From the NCBI GenBank assembly GCA_020829485.1, contig JAIVFU010000273.1, forward strand, positions 1 through 5,646: a stretch of DNA of 5,646 nt, written 5' to 3'. This document shows positions 4,755 through 5,646 of this stretch, piece by piece (position 1 is the stretch's first letter; each line of letters starts with the position of its first letter). Position numbers and translations under genes: made by a program. Under the pieces are notes generated by a model, which worked only from the letters and a program-made list of their open reading frames with translations, ran no database searches and was not told where the DNA came from. Source of the DNA: Nostoc sp. CHAB 5834. Its GTDB lineage: Bacteria > Cyanobacteriota > Cyanobacteriia > Cyanobacteriales > Nostocaceae.

Positions 4755-5646
4755 ATGAGTTCAGAATTGATAAAAAGAATATTTTCTCTACGTGAACAAA
4801 ACAATCCCTTAATAGCAGTGGAATCTCCATTGCAAGAGAGGATAAGCTTACTCGAAAACCTAACTAAAGAATGCATTAATCTTGATATTAATTGTTATCT
4901 CTGGATGTTGGAAGATGACAAATTATACCAGTTAATAATTAGTAATTGGGGATTGGCATTCTCAGAAATCAAAGAATACAAGAGAATCGCTTTCAAAGTT
5001 GTACGGGAAGATTCCTTTGAGATTTTGCGGTTTTGGAAGACAAGCCAGTTACAAGGGATTTTGATCCTGGAAGGGATATACCCGTGGCTGGGTCAAGGAG
5101 CGACGGATGCAGATTTCTTCCTGACAGCAGAATGGATTAAGTCAGCCCTGATTAACATTAAGCTTTACAATGATAATTCCGGTAAAACAGCTTTGTTGTT
5201 GGGGTCAAACGCAAGCCTCAAGTCAGATATAGCTGGTCTAATACCGATAATTACCCAAGAATTACCCACAGTTGAGGAAATTAGCGATTATCTGCCACAA
5301 ATATTACCCGACTTAATTACACAAGCCCAAATCAATGAAATAGCAAATACTTGTGTAGGGATGTATTTGGCAGATATTGAAACAGGGGTAAAAACTGCTC
5401 TAGCAATTGACAACAGTGAATTAGTCAAAAAATCAACAATTTCATTGGTGATGCTGGCAATGAATGGCTCATATCAATGGGGAATTGAACTAACAATGTT
5501 AGTCACAGCATTTTTAGGGCCACTAGCTGTTGGAGGTTCTTTATTACCTTATGGAGCAAAATCAATTTACACTTGGCTGATTGGTTATTTCAGTATTGGC
5601 ATAGGTAAACTCTCTTTTAACATGATTGTTGGTTTTGCTGGACAAT
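4755..5646 (+). CDS. Ycf46-like N-terminal domain fused to VirB6/TrbL-like membrane segments (3' end cut by window)
   Basis: From the ATG at 4755 the frame is open for 297 codons to the right edge. Residues 18-215 follow the pattern of the N-terminal, non-catalytic domain of Ycf46-type AAA ATPases: NPLIAVESPLQER (17-29), a weak YLWML (48-52), QGILILEGIYPWLG (100-113), KTALLLGSNASL (144-155), QELPTVEEISDYL (168-180), and a final helix where Ycf46 proteins select their last N-domain segment. Instead of a Walker-type ATPase, the chain then becomes hydrophobic: about 244-264 (IELTMLVTAFLGPLAVGGSLL) and 270-295, containing WLIGYFSIGIGKLSFNM. The FLGPLAVGGSLLP...W motif recalls VirB6/TrbL channel proteins of type IV secretion. 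No clear Shine-Dalgarno precedes 4755; an in-frame ATG at 4737 would add six residues. The gene follows the relaxase on the same strand, consistent with a transfer role. The N-domain similarity is moderately sure, the VirB6/TrbL link tentative. Confidence 0.6.
   Translation, partial: MSSELIKRIFSLREQNNPLIAVESPLQERISLLENLTKECINLDINCYLWMLEDDKLYQLIISNWGLAFSEIKEYKRIAFKVVREDSFEILRFWKTSQLQGILILEGIYPWLGQGATDADFFLTAEWIKSALINIKLYNDNSGKTALLLGSNASLKSDIAGLIPIITQELPTVEEISDYLPQILPDLITQAQINEIANTCVGMYLADIETGVKTALAIDNSELVKKSTISLVMLAMNGSYQWGIELTMLVTAFLGPLAVGGSLLPYGAKSIYTWLIGYFSIGIGKLSFNMIVGFAGQ

Noticed and set aside
4652..4876. 74-codon minus-strand ORF
   Set aside because: Overlaps the start of the rightward gene at 4755, whose long open frame and domain pattern are more convincing.
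5166..5206. NSGKT (residues 141-145 of the last gene) as a Walker A motif
   Set aside because: The required glycine five residues before GK is Tyr138, and the segment fits a beta strand of the Ycf46-like N-domain instead.

Overview
The window looks like part of a plasmid, or a plasmid-derived element, from a filamentous cyanobacterium of the Nostoc/Anabaena type. The evidence is four perfect HIP1 octamers (GCGATCGC) in 5.6 kb where about 0.1 would be expected by chance, plus short tandemly repeated repetitive (STRR-like) arrays and palindromic intergenic filler of the kind seen in Nostocales. The gene set (actin-like partition protein, candidate partition partner, MobV relaxase, possible secretion-channel protein) is what a mobilizable or conjugative plasmid carries. 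The assignment comes from sequence reading alone; no database search was possible.

Layout. Positions 1-1753 hold a leftward pair: a ParM/StbA-like actin homologue cut by the left edge (893 to 1) and, upstream of it, a 180-residue protein with a possible ribbon-helix-helix N-terminus (1753 to 1211), here proposed as a ParR-like partner. The 317-bp gap between them carries two inverted arrays of 9-bp repeats around an AT-rich core, a plausible centromere (parC).

Positions 1754-2910 are a divergent intergenic region of about 1.16 kb. Its left half is cyanobacterial repeat material (TTGCGAA-type and TGCTCCC-type heptamers, two GGGG-TTTAAG/A-CCCC hairpins). Its right half is a dense cluster of inverted repeats and phased GGTAG/CTACC motifs (2564-2713), followed by smaller hairpins just before the relaxase gene. 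This cluster is the best candidate for an oriT and/or replication or regulatory site.

Positions 2911-4629 encode a rightward 572-residue MobV relaxase with His22 and the HxDExTPHxH metal motif. It continues through a coiled coil into a primase-like module: a CHC2-like fold without cysteines, then DUF3991, then a degenerate TOPRIM. After a 125-bp gap, a rightward gene runs off the right edge (4755-5646). Its N-terminal 215 residues resemble the non-catalytic N-terminal domain of Ycf46-type AAA ATPases, and it then turns into hydrophobic segments reminiscent of VirB6/TrbL inner-membrane channel proteins.

Taken together, the leftward genes would keep the plasmid in dividing cells, the relaxase would nick and pilot it for transfer, and the last gene may couple the process to a membrane channel. 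The two chimeric proteins and the structured region at 2564-2713 are the least ordinary parts.
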